The notes beneath the pieces are model-generated. The model was not told the DNA's origin. It saw only the letters and a program-made list of their open reading frames with translations, and made no database searches. Positions 24,430 to 32,543 of a stretch of DNA of 39,070 nucleotides are shown piece by piece. How positions within the stretch are numbered: position 1 is the first letter of the stretch; every line of letters starts with the position of its first letter. This stretch comes from Clostridium sp. MCC353 (GTDB taxonomy: Bacteria; Bacillota; Clostridia; Lachnospirales; Lachnospiraceae). A program made the position numbers and the translations under genes. The stretch covers positions 1 to 39,070 of the forward strand of contig NZ_WQPN01000018.1 in assembly GCF_018785315.1 (NCBI RefSeq), read 5' to 3'.

Positions 24430-25176
24430 TTATTCGCTTTTTTCCATGTTTTCCAGCAGCCCATTCAGATATTCCTGTTCTTTTTTCGTAAGGCTGGCAT
24501 CTTTTAAGAGATCCGGCCTCCGCTCTGCGGTTCTCTTAATAGACTGTTGCCGCCGCCACTCCTCAATCTTTTTATGGTGCCCCGACAGGAGCACGTCTGG
24601 AACACTTTTACCTCGGTATACTTCGGGACGGGTGTACTGGGGATACTCTAACAGATTATCATGGAACGATTCGATTTCTGCGGAGGTATCGTTATTCAAA
24701 ACTCCGGGAACCAGTCTGGAAATGCAGTCGATCATGACCATGGCCGGAAGTTCCCCTCCTGTCAGCACATAATCGCCGACGGAAAGATAATCTGTGGCGA
24801 TCAGCTCCAGGGCCCGTTCATCGACCCCTTCATAATGGCCGCACAAAAACACCAGATCCTCTTCCTCTGCCAGTTCTTCTGCAATCCTCTGATTGAACAC
24901 ACGGCCCTGGGGCGTCATATAGATGACTCTTGGCCGTTTTCCAGTCTTTTCACAGAGGTCCTCATACGCGTCGCAGATCGGCCCGGGCTGCATCACCATG
25001 CCGGCGCCTCCGCCGTAGGGATAATCATCCACATGTCTGTGCTTATCTGTAGAATAATCTCTGATATTGACCGCTTCAATGGATATCAGTTGTTTTTCAA
25101 CCGCACGTCCTATAATGCTGGTATTCAGCCCCTGGAGCACCATCTCCGGAAATAATGTTAAAATATGGAAATTCAT
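24430..25176 (-). CDS. trmD: TrmD, tRNA (guanine37-N1)-methyltransferase
   Basis: Methylates G37 next to the anticodon to prevent frameshifting. The 248-aa protein has the SPOUT knot motifs: MNFHILTLFPEM, DDYPYGGGAGMVM, LCGHYEGVDERA, and SVGDYVLTGGELPAMVMID. The Asp and Arg residues used in catalysis are within the knot region. It starts 15 bases after rimM, in the order usual for Firmicutes, and rplS follows behind its own promoter. Confidence 0.97.
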   Translation of the reverse strand: MNFHILTLFPEMVLQGLNTSIIGRAVEKQLISIEAVNIRDYSTDKHRHVDDYPYGGGAGMVMQPGPICDAYEDLCEKTGKRPRVIYMTPQGRVFNQRIAEELAEEEDLVFLCGHYEGVDERALELIATDYLSVGDYVLTGGELPAMVMIDCISRLVPGVLNNDTSAEIESFHDNLLEYPQYTRPEVYRGKSVPDVLLSGHHKKIEEWRRQQSIKRTAERRPDLLKDASLTKKEQEYLNGLLENMEKSE

Positions 25177-25191
25177 CGCGCACAGCCTTTC

Positions 25192-25701
25192 TTACAAGTC
25201 TAAAAGTCCGTCCAGGACATGAACCCGCATGGTTTGTTTGTCTAAATCCACATCCAGAATACAGGAAGGGATGGCGGGAAGCAGCACCTTTTTTGAGCCG
25301 GTATCCACTTCATATACATCATTGGCCCCGGTTATGAGCACGTCGGTCAGCGTTCCCAGCTCCTGTCCTTCATCCGTAACAACCTTGATGCCGATCAGAT
25401 CCACGATAAAATTTTCATTCTCTTCCAGCTTTACCGCATTATCCCGGGTCACCAGCAGATCTTTTCCCCGGTATTTTTCAATATCGTTTATATTATCATA
25501 CCCTTTAAATTTCAGGATAACCATATTCTTGAAAAATTTCACATATTCGATTTCCAAATCCAGGGTTTCTTTTCCCGTATCTAAAATAACCTTTTTTAAT
25601 TGTTTAAAACGGCTTGGATCATCGGTGGTGGGAAATACCTTCACTTCTCCCTTTATACCGTGTGTAGACGAGATCACACCTACTCTCAATGTTTGTTCCA
25701 T
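25192..25701 (-). CDS. rimM: RimM, 16S rRNA processing / 30S maturation factor
   Basis: Assists maturation of the 30S head, binding ribosomal protein S19. The 169-aa protein has the N-terminal RimM domain ([25 protein letters not shown]) and a C-terminal PRC barrel (about 95-169, [31 protein letters not shown]). The start at 25701 is set by AGAGGTG and the family N-terminus; the frame reads further upstream into khpA but without a site. The 61-base gap before it contains an AGACCG/CGGTCT hairpin followed by a T-rich stretch. Confidence 0.94.
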   Translation of the reverse strand: MEQTLRVGVISSTHGIKGEVKVFPTTDDPSRFKQLKKVILDTGKETLDLEIEYVKFFKNMVILKFKGYDNINDIEKYRGKDLLVTRDNAVKLEENENFIVDLIGIKVVTDEGQELGTLTDVLITGANDVYEVDTGSKKVLLPAIPSCILDVDLDKQTMRVHVLDGLLDL

Positions 25702-25762
25702 TGTACACCTCTTATAATAAGAATAAAGACCGTCTTCCATAAAAGGCCGGCGGTCTGGTATG

Positions 25763-25999
25763 TTATTGAATTTCCACAATAACTTTTTTTTCTTCTTTAG
25801 AAGCTGCTGCTTTGACAACAGAGCGGATCGCTTTGGCAATTCTGCCTTGTTTCCCGATTACCTTTCCCATATCAGAAGGAGCTACTTTCAATTCTAAAAG
25901 TATCTCTCCCCCTTTTACAGCTTCTGTAACGACAACTTCATCTGGATTGTCAACCAGCGCTTTTGCTATTACTTCTACTAACTCTCTCATAGCACTCAC
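25763..25999 (-). CDS. khpA: KhpA, KH-domain RNA-binding protein
   Basis: A 78-aa single KH-domain protein (YlqC/UPF0109), in other Firmicutes a partner of KhpB/EloR in controlling cell elongation. The GxxG loop is in [16 protein letters not shown]. The gene lies between rpsP and rimM as usual, six bases after rpsP. Confidence 0.95.
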   Translation of the reverse strand: MSAMRELVEVIAKALVDNPDEVVVTEAVKGGEILLELKVAPSDMGKVIGKQGRIAKAIRSVVKAAASKEEKKVIVEIQ

Positions 26000-26005
26000 C
26001 TCTTA

Positions 26006-26248
26006 TTACTGGATGCCAGCGGTTTTCAAAAGCTTACTAACGCGGTCAGTTGGCTGCGCACCTGTTGATAACCATTTCTTGGTTGCCTCTTCGTCAAATT
26101 TGATTACGCTTGGCTCCACGTTCGGATCATAGTAACCAACTTCTTCGATGAATCTTCCATCTCTTGGGGATCTGGAATCTGCAACAACGATTCTATAGAA
26201 AGGAGCCTTTTTCTGTCCCATTCTTTTTAATCTCATCTTTACTGCCAT
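26006..26248 (-). CDS. rpsP: Ribosomal protein S16
   Basis: Small-subunit protein of 80 aa, full length. [42 protein letters not shown]-type start is clear (key residues [19 protein letters not shown]). AAGGAGGTGAA precedes it. A GCAGATATCTGC palindrome (26293-26304) lies in the 69-base gap after ffh. Confidence 0.98.
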   Translation of the reverse strand: MAVKMRLKRMGQKKAPFYRIVVADSRSPRDGRFIEEVGYYDPNVEPSVIKFDEEATKKWLSTGAQPTDRVSKLLKTAGIQ

Positions 26249-26317
26249 GTCAATTTCACCTCCTTAACAAATAAACTGATCTATAGTCAAAGGCAGATAT
26301 CTGCTTTGCTAACTAAT

Positions 26318-27673
26318 TTAAAACGGAAGTTTGAACTTCCCAAACATCCCGCCAAGGCCGCCTTTCTTGCCGCCGCCCATCATACCAGGAAGCTGTTTCA
26401 TCATCTTCTTCATCTGGTCGAACTGTTTGACAATCCGGTTGACCTCACTGATCTCAACACCGGCGCCCTTTGCGATTCTCTGCTTTCTGGATGGATTTAA
26501 GACGGATGGATTGGCCCGTTCCTGGGGTGTCATGGATAGAATAATCGCTTCCACCCGGTCCATAGCGCCTTCGTCAATATCCACATTGCCCTTCATCTGT
26601 CCCATACCCGGCATCATATTCATGATTCCGGCCATGCCGCCCATCTTTTTGATCTGGCGCATCTGGTCCAAAAAGTCATTGAAATCGAATTCTGCTTTGC
26701 GGATTTTCTGGCTCAGCTCTTTGGCCTTCGCCTCGTCAACTTCCAGTTCCGCCTTCTCGATCAGGGAAAGGATATCCCCCATACCAAGAATTCTGGAAGC
26801 CATGCGGTCCGGATAAAACTGTTCCAAGTCGGACAATTTTTCTCCCATACCTATATATAAAATCGGTTTTCCGGTTACGGAACGGATCGATAAAGCCGCA
26901 CCGCCTCTGGTATCGCCATCCAGTTTAGTCAGGATGACACCGTCAATTCCAATCTTATCGTTAAACATACCGGCTACATTCACTGCATCCTGTCCTGTCA
27001 TGGCATCCACAACCAATATGGTCTGGTCTACCGTAACATTCTCTTTGATCTCAACCAGCTCGTTCATCATATCTTCATCAATATGTAAACGGCCTGCCGT
27101 ATCCAGGATCACCACATTATAGCCATTCTTTTGAGCGTGCTCAACCGCCGCTTTGGCAATATTCACAGGCTTATGGCTGTCACCCATGGAAAATACGGGC
27201 ACTCCCTGTTTTTCACCGTTGATCTGCAGCTGCTGAATCGCTGCCGGACGGTATACGTCACAAGCGGCCAGCAGTGGTTTTCTGCCTTTTGCTTTCAGCT
27301 TTCCGGCGATTTTAGCGGTAGTTGTGGTCTTACCGGCTCCCTGAAGACCTGCCATCATGATGACAGAAATCTCATTGGACGGCCTGAGCGTTATTTCAGT
27401 CGTTTCGGAACCCATCAGTGAAACCAGTTCCTCATTAACGATCTTAATCACCATCTGGCCCGGTGTCAGGCTGTTTAGTACATCTTGTCCAATCGCCCGT
27501 TCCTGGACGGAGTTTATGAACTGTTTAACAACCTTAAAACTGACATCCGCCTCCAGCAAAGCCATCTTGACTTCCTTCAGTGCAGCTTTTACATCGGCTT
27601 CTGTTAAACGGCCTTTTCCTCTCAGGTTTTTGAATACATTCTGTAATTTATCGGATAAGCTTTCAAAAGCCAT
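26318..27673 (-). CDS. ffh: Ffh, signal recognition particle protein
   Basis: GTPase that with SRP RNA targets nascent membrane and secreted proteins to FtsY. The 451-aa protein has the N domain (1-85), the G domain with GLQGAGKTTTTAKIA, DTAGRLHIDEDMM, TKLDGDTRGGAAL, and the Met-rich M domain (about 320-451) with PSRKQRIAKGAG, the RNA-binding part, and MMKQLPGMMGGGKKGG tail. It starts 21 bases after ylxM. The SRP RNA gene is not in this window. Confidence 0.97.
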   Translation of the reverse strand: MAFESLSDKLQNVFKNLRGKGRLTEADVKAALKEVKMALLEADVSFKVVKQFINSVQERAIGQDVLNSLTPGQMVIKIVNEELVSLMGSETTEITLRPSNEISVIMMAGLQGAGKTTTTAKIAGKLKAKGRKPLLAACDVYRPAAIQQLQINGEKQGVPVFSMGDSHKPVNIAKAAVEHAQKNGYNVVILDTAGRLHIDEDMMNELVEIKENVTVDQTILVVDAMTGQDAVNVAGMFNDKIGIDGVILTKLDGDTRGGAALSIRSVTGKPILYIGMGEKLSDLEQFYPDRMASRILGMGDILSLIEKAELEVDEAKAKELSQKIRKAEFDFNDFLDQMRQIKKMGGMAGIMNMMPGMGQMKGNVDIDEGAMDRVEAIILSMTPQERANPSVLNPSRKQRIAKGAGVEISEVNRIVKQFDQMKKMMKQLPGMMGGGKKGGLGGMFGKFKLPF

Positions 27674-27694
27674 GAAAAACCTCCCACTCTAAGT

Positions 27695-28036
27695 CTATAG
27701 GTCGATGATCTCATCGGAAATCTTCTCTATTCTATGAATCAGTGAAATATCTTTATGTTCCAGATATTCTTTCGTCAGGCAGTGAATCTCCTGCACCATC
27801 TTTTTCGTTTCCAAAAACTTGTGAACCAGCTGCAGTTTTTCTTCGTATTCATCCAGAGCCTTGTCACATCGTTTAATGATGTCATGCACTCCCTGCCGGC
27901 TGATTCCCCTTTCCTGGGCAATCTCACTTAAAGATAAATCATTGAATACGGCATCTTCGTAAATCTGCTTTTGGTGATCTGTCAGAAGCTCACCGTAAAA
28001 ATCATATAACAGTCCCTGCTGGACAATCTTTTCCAT
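27695..28036 (-). CDS. ylxM: YlxM, SRP-associated helix-turn-helix protein
   Basis: A 113-aa UPF0122 protein, fused to or beside ffh in many Firmicutes. It has a sigma-70 region-4-like helix-turn-helix (LSLSEIAQERGISRQGVHDIIKR, with key residues at about 38-60) and a C-terminal coiled region. In streptococci YlxM modulates SRP activity. It is first in the ffh operon; AGGTGAT is 5 bases before the ATG, and the start of transcription is only about 10 bases further up, giving a very short leader. Confidence 0.93.
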   Translation of the reverse strand: MEKIVQQGLLYDFYGELLTDHQKQIYEDAVFNDLSLSEIAQERGISRQGVHDIIKRCDKALDEYEEKLQLVHKFLETKKMVQEIHCLTKEYLEHKDISLIHRIEKISDEIIDL

Positions 28037-28053
28037 ACGTTATCACCTGTGTT

Positions 28054-28082
28054 ATCTTACACTAAAAAAAGAAGGGTGTCAA
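28054..28082 (-). promoter_or_regulatory. Promoter of ylxM-ffh overlapping the upstream terminator
   Basis: TTGACA (28077-28082), 17 bases, TAAGAT (28054-28059) on the minus strand. The -35 box is part of the 3' arm of the terminator at 28062-28101, and its T-run forms the spacer. Confidence 0.75.
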
Positions 28083-28101
28083 GTGTTTTTTCTTGACACC
28101 C
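28062..28101 (-). terminator. Intrinsic terminator of the sugar ABC/GH172 operon
   Basis: Perfect 10-bp stem GGGTGTCAAG (28092-28101 as minus-strand RNA) with CTTGACACCC (28074-28083), 8-base A-rich loop and TTCTTTTTTT. It lies 44 bases after the GH172 stop. Confidence 0.9.
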
Positions 28102-28144
28102 ATTATTTTTTATTTTGCTTTTTCTGAATGATTTTTATGTTCTC

Positions 28145-29254
28145 TTATCTCGGCCATCTGGCTTCTTTTTCAGGCAGTTTGGCAAAAGGGTGATGTGGTT
28201 CTATCTGATACCAATAGGCTACACAGGCGTAATCATCCTGCCTTTCAAATAAACCTTTATGACATGTTCCGATCTGCTGCACAGTCACTTTTAAATCCTT
28301 TTCAAACCGGATCGGATCCATAATGTGCCATCGGTACAATCCTCTCATGGGCGGACAGCTTCCTTCAAACCTCCAGCTGTGGTTCTGTTCTGCAGAAGAA
28401 TAATAATGGAAGCCTAAAAACGGGGTTTCGTAAAGTTCCTCTTTTGCAGGCGTCTCTTTTCTCTGATCCGGCACAAATCCCCATGCCCCGCCAAAGTAAT
28501 CTTCCAATCCGGTACCGCATATGGTTGGATATTCCCGGTCGCCGTCAATATAAAATTTCACTTCCCCTTCTCCCCACCAGTACCGTTCCAGCGTGGTGAC
28601 TGCCAGATAAGTTCCAATATAATGGCCTTTCCCTTTCACTCCATCTAAAATGGTGAAATCTTCTTTTAGCTTAGTCAGTTTCTCCCGGTTCCATTTGGCG
28701 TGGAAATATGCGGTTCCTTCCGGCAGTTCATCATAAAGGGTATAGTCAATCTGGAAAAAAAAGCTTTTAACATCAGCCGCATGCTGGTTTTCCACAGTTA
28801 TGACCGCATGCGTTCTAAAGGGCATCTGAAAATAAGAATTAAATCCTCTGACCGGATTAACTGCAATCGGAAGGGAATTGACATTACAGCCCGTTCCAAA
28901 TCCATTGCAGAAGAAATCACCCAAAGGGCATTCCACAGATGGTGCATCTTCCCCATCCCAGTAAATTCTAAGCACTATATCACTGAGTACAAAATAATCC
29001 AGATCGGTTCTGTCGGGTACCGTCATCCAAATATGGTTTATGATTCCACAGCCGGTTATATCTGCCAGAATCCGTGTTTCTCCGCTTTTAAATCCACGAA
29101 TAGCCGGAGCGCCTTTTCTCGATGGTCCCAGAATCCCTGCCGCTTTCCCTCCTCCTCCCTTTTCTCCAGCAGGGTTTTCCATATTAATGCTTCTGCTCCT
29201 TCCGTTTGTAGTCATCGGAAGCGCGCTTAAACTGTTCACAAATGGGCTAAACAT
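28145..29254 (-). CDS. GH172 (DUF2961) glycoside hydrolase
   Basis: A 369-aa protein of the DUF2961 family, now GH172, whose studied members act on alpha-D-fructofuranosides (including difructose dianhydride I) or arabinofuranosides. Family features: NMENPAGEKGGGGKA (about 25-39), GGSx-type core with GDFFCNGFG, and the acidic pair Glu231 in GEGEVKFYIDG and Glu251 in CGTGLEDYFGG, the likely catalytic residues. No signal peptide is seen, so it acts inside on imported oligosaccharide. The start at 29254 is set by GGAGG; a longer reading to 29374 overlaps the permease stop. It is the last gene of the transporter operon, which supports a role in degrading the imported sugar. Substrate is inference. 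Confidence 0.85.
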   Translation of the reverse strand: MFSPFVNSLSALPMTTNGRSRSINMENPAGEKGGGGKAAGILGPSRKGAPAIRGFKSGETRILADITGCGIINHIWMTVPDRTDLDYFVLSDIVLRIYWDGEDAPSVECPLGDFFCNGFGTGCNVNSLPIAVNPVRGFNSYFQMPFRTHAVITVENQHAADVKSFFFQIDYTLYDELPEGTAYFHAKWNREKLTKLKEDFTILDGVKGKGHYIGTYLAVTTLERYWWGEGEVKFYIDGDREYPTICGTGLEDYFGGAWGFVPDQRKETPAKEELYETPFLGFHYYSSAEQNHSWRFEGSCPPMRGLYRWHIMDPIRFEKDLKVTVQQIGTCHKGLFERQDDYACVAYWYQIEPHHPFAKLPEKEARWPR

Positions 29255-29291
29255 ATTTTTCCTCCATCCTGCCGCCAAGCAGTATATTTTG

Positions 29292-30131
29292 TTATGATTT
29301 AACTCCCCCCGCCATAATTCCATCCATAATATTTTTTTCAAAGACACAGACGAAAATGATGATTGGAAACACAATAACCCACCCCATAGAACTGATCAGT
29401 TCCCAAGGCATACTGTACATATCTTCTTTTGGAAGGGTGGTTATTGCCACACTCAGCACCTCAATGCTGTTGGAATAATAAAGAGGGGTAAACAGGTCGT
29501 TCAGGCATGTGATAAAATTGATCATTAAAATCGTTGCCACAGCCGGTTTCATTAATGGAAGCGTCACATAAAAGAATTTATGGGTGAATCCGGCCCCGTC
29601 CACTTCTGCGGCTTCTTCAATGGAAATAGGGATGCTGGTTAGAAAATTACCCAAAATCAGCATTGTGAATGGAATCAGATTGCTGGTATAGATTAAAATC
29701 AGGCCCGGAAATGTATCTAACAATCCCACACTTCTGAAAAACGTATATAAGGGCCTGGCTTTCACAATAGCCGGTACCATCATAGAAAATACAATGGCCA
29801 GTTGGGCAGCTTTTAATCCCCTGCTTTCATACCGGTTAAATCCATAAGCCGCCAACAGGCATATAACCGTGCTGATACTGAGGGCGCAGCAAGTAATGAA
29901 CAGCGTATTAAACATCTTTTTTCCCAGATTCAGGTTTAAAAACAATTTTGAATAATGTTTCAGGGTAGGGTGTTTAGGAATGTAGTTAATAGGTGAGGTA
30001 AACAGCTCGCTTTCCGGAGTAATTGAGGATATAAAAATCCAGTACAAGGGGACCAGGATGATGAAGGCCACTATCCCGGTGATTGCCCAGACGATCACAC
30101 TGTTTAAAATTTTCTTTTTAGAATAAGACAA
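29292..30131 (-). CDS. Sugar ABC transporter permease (MalG type)
   Basis: Inner-membrane permease of a CUT1 carbohydrate importer. The 279-aa protein has six predicted hydrophobic segments; the EAA loop EAAEVDGAGFTHKFFYVTLP (key residues EAAEVDG and LP) contacts the ATPase. The C-terminal segments end in KNIMDGIMAGGVKS, typical of MalG-like subunits. It lies 11 bases after the partner permease. The ATP-binding subunit is not in this locus, as is common for CUT1 systems that share a general MsmK-like ATPase. Confidence 0.93.
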   Translation of the reverse strand: MSYSKKKILNSVIVWAITGIVAFIILVPLYWIFISSITPESELFTSPINYIPKHPTLKHYSKLFLNLNLGKKMFNTLFITCCALSISTVICLLAAYGFNRYESRGLKAAQLAIVFSMMVPAIVKARPLYTFFRSVGLLDTFPGLILIYTSNLIPFTMLILGNFLTSIPISIEEAAEVDGAGFTHKFFYVTLPLMKPAVATILMINFITCLNDLFTPLYYSNSIEVLSVAITTLPKEDMYSMPWELISSMGWVIVFPIIIFVCVFEKNIMDGIMAGGVKS

Positions 30132-30142
30132 CTTCTCTCCCC

Positions 30143-31021
30143 CTAACTATCTATTTTTTTAATAAAGAACAGGTTTATGCTGCTCAACCCAGCCATCAAA
30201 AGGAACAATACTGCGGCTATAGCGGAAGCGTACCCCACATTCAGATTCGTAAATGCTTCGGTCATGATCCGGTAGGCCAGAAGTGAAGTGGAATCCCCCG
30301 GCCCTCCCGACGTCATGGAATAGACCACGTCAAAACTGGTCATTCTCCATGTGGTGAAAAAGATGCTCAGTGTTAAGACTGTTTTCAGGATATTAGGGAT
30401 GGTAATCCTATAAAATGATTGAAACTTACCGGCCCCGTCAATTCTGGCCGCTTCATAAATATCTTCTGAAATAAACTGGAGCGCCGCCAGTACCATAATG
30501 GCAAAATAGGGGACATCCTTCCACAAATCCACTGCGATCACGGACAGCCTGGCCGAGACGGGAAAGATCAGCCAGTCGTAGTGAAATGCCGGTATGATTC
30601 TGCGGATCAGATCATTTATCAGACCATAGCTGTCGTTAAAGGCCCATCTCGCTGCCAGCCCTACCACTACCATCGGCATTGCCCATGGAATCAGCACAAT
30701 ACTCCTTAGAAAACGCTTCCCTTTAAACTTGACATTCAGAAGCACTGCCAGTCCGATCCCCAGTATGATATGAAAAAACATGGATACGAAAGTGAATACT
30801 GCTGTGAACTGAAGAGAAGTTATCAGCTTAGGATCCCGGAATATTTTTATGTAATTTCCAAATCCGATAAATGGTGTTTCCTGGCTTCTGAGCAGGCGGA
30901 TATCTAAAAAACTGTTGATGATTGTGGCGCAGACAGGATAAATTGTTGTAAATCCGCGAAGAAGAATAACCGGAAGTACCAGAATCCATGCGATCCACAG
31001 GTGATTTCTCTTTTTTTCCAT
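30143..31021 (-). CDS. Sugar ABC transporter permease (MalF/UgpA type)
   Basis: Second permease of the importer, 292 aa with six membrane segments. EAA loop EAARIDGAGKFQSFYRITIP is present. The N-terminal basic stretch MEKKRNHLWIAWILVLP leads into the first segment. The start at 31021 is set by AGAGGAT nine bases upstream and the family N-terminus; a longer frame to 31111 overlaps the binding-protein gene. It follows that gene by 25 bases. Confidence 0.93.
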   Translation of the reverse strand: MEKKRNHLWIAWILVLPVILLRGFTTIYPVCATIINSFLDIRLLRSQETPFIGFGNYIKIFRDPKLITSLQFTAVFTFVSMFFHIILGIGLAVLLNVKFKGKRFLRSIVLIPWAMPMVVVGLAARWAFNDSYGLINDLIRRIIPAFHYDWLIFPVSARLSVIAVDLWKDVPYFAIMVLAALQFISEDIYEAARIDGAGKFQSFYRITIPNILKTVLTLSIFFTTWRMTSFDVVYSMTSGGPGDSTSLLAYRIMTEAFTNLNVGYASAIAAVLFLLMAGLSSINLFFIKKIDS

Positions 31022-31046
31022 AGTGCTGCAATCCTCTTCCCCGTTT

Positions 31047-32366
31047 CTATTGAATATATTTGCCGGTCTCTTCCTGGGCCATTTTGAAAAATGTATCCAT
31101 ATCGATTTCATCCGTCACAAGCTGCTGGAATAATGAACCGATACCGCTGATAAATTCCATGGATTCAGGAACCATTGGACGCCCTCTTAATGTGACTTTA
31201 TCGATGTATTCCCGGATTTCGTCAATCCCAGTCACCTGGAAGTCATCATTCATCAGGATATCCAGACGGGCCGGAAATCTTCCAAATGTAGTGCAGTAAT
31301 CGACATAGGCTTCTGGTGTTGTGGAATATTGAAGGAAACGGACTGCCGCTTCTTTATTTTCAGAGGCGGAGTTGAGGACAAAATGCCAGGCGGAACAATA
31401 GGCGCTGCAGGTTTCGAACGTAGGGGGAATTACCATTTTTACAGCATCGTCACCATATACTCCCGCATCCTTAAATTTGGCGATCTGTCCGCTGTAGAGG
31501 AAACAGCTGGAATATTTTTCATCGATCATATTCTGCCGCAGCGGGTCATACTGGTCTGCAAGCTGGGACATGGGGGTGACGCCCATATCGTGACACATAT
31601 CGTACAACAGTTTGATCGCTTTCTGGGTCTTTGGATTGTTCCAGTCATAATAGTCGCCGCCAAACAGATTTACAAATGTACCCAGTTCGTTAAAAACATA
31701 GGTGGTTTCCCACGCGCCGCCATATCCGTACCTTCCCTCTTTTGTAGCCTTTGTTATGAAATCCACAAAATCATCATAGGAGTCTATGGATGTCATCCCT
31801 GTTTCTTTCAGAATTTTATTATTTACAAAAAATCCAAGCACGCTGAAATAGCTGGGAACTGAATAAATTCCTCCGTTTTCTGTGATAACCATATCGTTCA
31901 TATACATTTCCGGATAATACGCCAGGATATCGCTTTTCATAACCGTATTCTCCAATGGCTCCAGCCATCCTGTATTTTTATAGGCTGTGTACATTTCATC
32001 ATTGACTGTAATGATATCGACGCTGGTATCACCGGATGAAAGGATGGTGGTAATTTTAGCCTGGCGGTCATTGGTATTGGTTGGGCAGTCCACAACTGTA
32101 ATGTCCAGGTTGCAGGCTTCTTCCACCCGTTTAATCCATTCATCAAAACCGTTTGCGGTGGAATCCACACTCATCAGAGTAAGCGGAAGCCGTTCTGTAC
32201 GGGCCTGGGCTGAATCTTCATGTTTCTCATCGCCCGCATTCCCGGATTCAGGTTCTTCCTGAGCCTGTACACTTGTGGTTGGAGCCGGCTTGCTGTTCCC
32301 TTCACAACCAGTCAGCAATGAACAAGTTATGATTACCGTTCCGGCAATTGCTGTGATCTTTTTCAT
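31047..32366 (-). CDS. Sugar ABC transporter solute-binding lipoprotein
   Basis: Extracellular family-1 substrate-binding protein, 439 aa. The signal peptide ends in lipobox LLTGC with the lipidated Cys at residue 21, then a low-complexity linker rich in Glu, Ala and Ser (about 22-55). The mature part shows the two-lobe pattern of the family. It heads the operon; AAAGGAGG precedes the ATG at 32366. A TATAAT -10 lies about 33 bases upstream with no good -35, which fits activator-dependent expression. Ligand is unknown. Confidence 0.92.
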   Translation of the reverse strand: MKKITAIAGTVIITCSLLTGCEGNSKPAPTTSVQAQEEPESGNAGDEKHEDSAQARTERLPLTLMSVDSTANGFDEWIKRVEEACNLDITVVDCPTNTNDRQAKITTILSSGDTSVDIITVNDEMYTAYKNTGWLEPLENTVMKSDILAYYPEMYMNDMVITENGGIYSVPSYFSVLGFFVNNKILKETGMTSIDSYDDFVDFITKATKEGRYGYGGAWETTYVFNELGTFVNLFGGDYYDWNNPKTQKAIKLLYDMCHDMGVTPMSQLADQYDPLRQNMIDEKYSSCFLYSGQIAKFKDAGVYGDDAVKMVIPPTFETCSAYCSAWHFVLNSASENKEAAVRFLQYSTTPEAYVDYCTTFGRFPARLDILMNDDFQVTGIDEIREYIDKVTLRGRPMVPESMEFISGIGSLFQQLVTDEIDMDTFFKMAQEETGKYIQ

Positions 32367-32398
32367 CAATAATTCCTCCTTTGTGATTTTATGAGCTA

Positions 32399-32404
32399 AT
32401 TATA
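32399..32404 (-). promoter_or_regulatory. -10 box for the transporter operon
   Basis: TATAAT on the minus strand. The position 17-18 bases upstream shows only AT-rich sequence without a -35 match. Confidence 0.5.
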
Positions 32405-32435
32405 TTTGCGGATTATTAAAAAATAAATATAAAAT

Positions 32436-32474
32436 AATTGGTAAATTTTACAAATAAATTGGAATCAATTGAAA
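32436..32474. promoter_or_regulatory. Candidate operator with AATTGG direct repeats 21 bp apart
   Basis: AATTGG at 32436-32441 and 32457-32462 (start to start 21 bp, two helical turns), with a weaker AATTGA at 32467. They sit just upstream of the missing -35 of the transporter operon, the usual place for tandem AraC-type sites, and overlap the kinase promoter. Confidence 0.45.
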
Positions 32475-32496
32475 TTTTATCGTTATCATGTACTAT
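32469..32496 (+). promoter_or_regulatory. Promoter of the kinase-regulator operon
   Basis: TTGAAA (32469-32474), 16 bases, TACTAT (32491-32496) on the plus strand, 48 bases before the kinase ATG. Confidence 0.5.
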
Positions 32497-32543
32497 TAAT
32501 TTATAAAAGCATTAAATAATTAATAAAAGCAGGTGGTTGGATT

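Noticed and set aside
25714-25760. Terminator between khpA and rimM
   Set aside because: AGACCG/CGGTCT pair around a long loop and the following T-stretch is interrupted; it lies inside a conserved operon, so I left it as a note in the rimM entry.
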